From: Fervidibacillus halotolerans
GTDB taxonomy: Bacteria > Bacillota > Bacilli > Bacillales > Caldibacillaceae
Direction of reading: 5' to 3'
Length of the DNA: 64,000 bases
Assembly: GCF_026547205.1 (NCBI RefSeq)
Contig: NZ_CP106877.1
Location: 1,514,771-1,578,770, forward strand
Every line of letters starts with the position of its first letter. Within the stretch, counting starts at the first letter, position 1. Shown here piece by piece: positions 63,392-64,000 of the stretch. The position numbers and the translations under genes are program-made. Below the pieces are notes generated by a model. The model ran no database searches, was not told where the DNA came from, and saw only the letters and a list, made by a program, of their open reading frames with translations.

Positions 63392-64000
63392 TCAATATTC
63401 ATCTTCTCTATAACCAAATTCTTTTAAAATTCCCGCTTTATTTCGCCAATCCTTTTGAACCTTTACCCATAACTCTAAGTATACTTTCGAACCGAGAAGA
63501 CGTTCAATATCTTCCCTCGACCGTTTTCCGATTTCCTTTAACATTCGGCCTTGTTTCCCGATGATGATCCCCTTTTGAGAGTTTCGTTCGACGATGATTG
63601 CAGCCATAATATGAACGATCCCACGATCATCTTTCTTTTCAATTTTCTCAATTAAAACGGCTACTGAATGGGGAATTTCTTCACGCGTTAAATGCAACAC
63701 CTTTTCCCGAATAAGTTCGGCGATAATAAACCGCTCCGGATGATCGGTAACTTGGTCCCTCGGATAATATTGGGGTCCTTCGGGCAAATAACGTTTAATC
63801 GTCTCTAATAAATTTTCCACATTATTTCCTTGAATGGCAGAAATCGGAATAATTTCGGCAAAATCATACACGTCCTTATAGCTAGAAATAATAGAAAATA
63901 GTTCATCCGGATGGACTAAATCGATTTTATTAATTACGAGAAAGACAGGGGTATTAACACCCTGTAATTTTTCAACGATAAATTCTTCGCCTTTTCCAAA
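63392..64000 (-). CDS. era: GTPase Era (C-terminal part; N-terminus outside window)
   Basis: The frame is open to the window edge, so the start lies to the right. Visible parts are the end of the G domain with the G4 motif VINKIDLV and the G5-type ISAIQGNN, then the C-terminal KH domain ([19 protein letters not shown]). Era binds 16S rRNA and assists 30S maturation. The C-terminal tail [10 protein letters not shown] is typical. It is upstream of yqzL and recO. Confidence 0.95.
   Translation of the reverse strand, partial: FGKGEEFIVEKLQGVNTPVFLVINKIDLVHPDELFSIISSYKDVYDFAEIIPISAIQGNNVENLLETIKRYLPEGPQYYPRDQVTDHPERFIIAELIREKVLHLTREEIPHSVAVLIEKIEKKDDRGIVHIMAAIIVERNSQKGIIIGKQGRMLKEIGKRSREDIERLLGSKVYLELWVKVQKDWRNKAGILKEFGYREDEY

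Overview
The window looks like chromosome of a low-GC Gram-positive of the family Bacillaceae. It carries comG competence pilin genes, sigA-dnaG, a T-box leader, Zur and CcpN regulators and an LtaS-family lipoteichoic acid enzyme. Its gene order closely follows the Bacillus subtilis yqhO-to-era stretch (yqhO, yqhL, gcvPB-gcvPA-gcvT, yqhH-yqhG, comG, yqgY-yqgN, pbpA, sodA, ispG, zur, nfo, cshB, ispH, yqfO-trmK, cccA, sigA, dnaG, ppsR-ccpN, glyS-glyQ, recO, yqzL, era). Genus cannot be fixed by eye. Both window edges cut genes: tnpB on the left and era on the right.

Region 1-5.4 kb: the 3' part of an IS200/IS605-type TnpB element abuts the patatin-like gene yqhO. Then comes a B12-dependent ribonucleotide reductase with an NrdR-type box on its promoter, and yqhL, a membrane-anchored rhodanese lacking the catalytic cysteine. 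Region 5.4-12 kb: glycine cleavage genes gcvT-gcvPA-gcvPB (minus strand) diverge from the SNF2 helicase pair yqhH-yqhG. Region 12-16.5 kb: the comG operon (comGA to comGG, then yqzE) encodes the DNA-uptake pseudopilus. Region 16.7-24.5 kb: a SufR-like winged-helix regulator, small membrane proteins, a MidA-type methyltransferase, a metallo-beta-lactamase-fold enzyme, a lipoprotein, a LysM-M14 peptidase and an ECF sigma/anti-sigma-like pair.

Region 24.9-38 kb holds cell-envelope and central functions: LtaS-like enzyme, glucokinase, rhomboid YqgP without its C-terminal TPR part, DUF92 protein, 5-formyl-THF cyclo-ligase, L33, PBP2, an MFS transporter and SodA. Region 39-50 kb holds a Na/Pi cotransporter with an in-frame TGA, next to Pho-box-like repeats, then ispG, znuC-znuB-zur with a Zur-box-like site, nfo, cshB, yqfQ and ispH. 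Region 50-64 kb is the macromolecular-synthesis block: yqfO-trmK, cccA, an acyl-CoA dehydrogenase, sigA, dnaG, ppsR-ccpN, T-box-controlled glyQ-glyS, recO, yqzL and era.

Most of the window is conserved housekeeping DNA. The unusual parts are the TnpB element with its hairpin-rich 3' end, four degenerate copies of an intergenic palindromic repeat (near 12.0, 24.7, 34.4 and 49.9 kb), the YqhL Cys-to-Asp change, the interrupted Na/Pi gene, a probable AUC start for ccpN, and an unannotated 47-codon ORF upstream of dnaG. No rRNA, tRNA, CRISPR array or prophage was seen.
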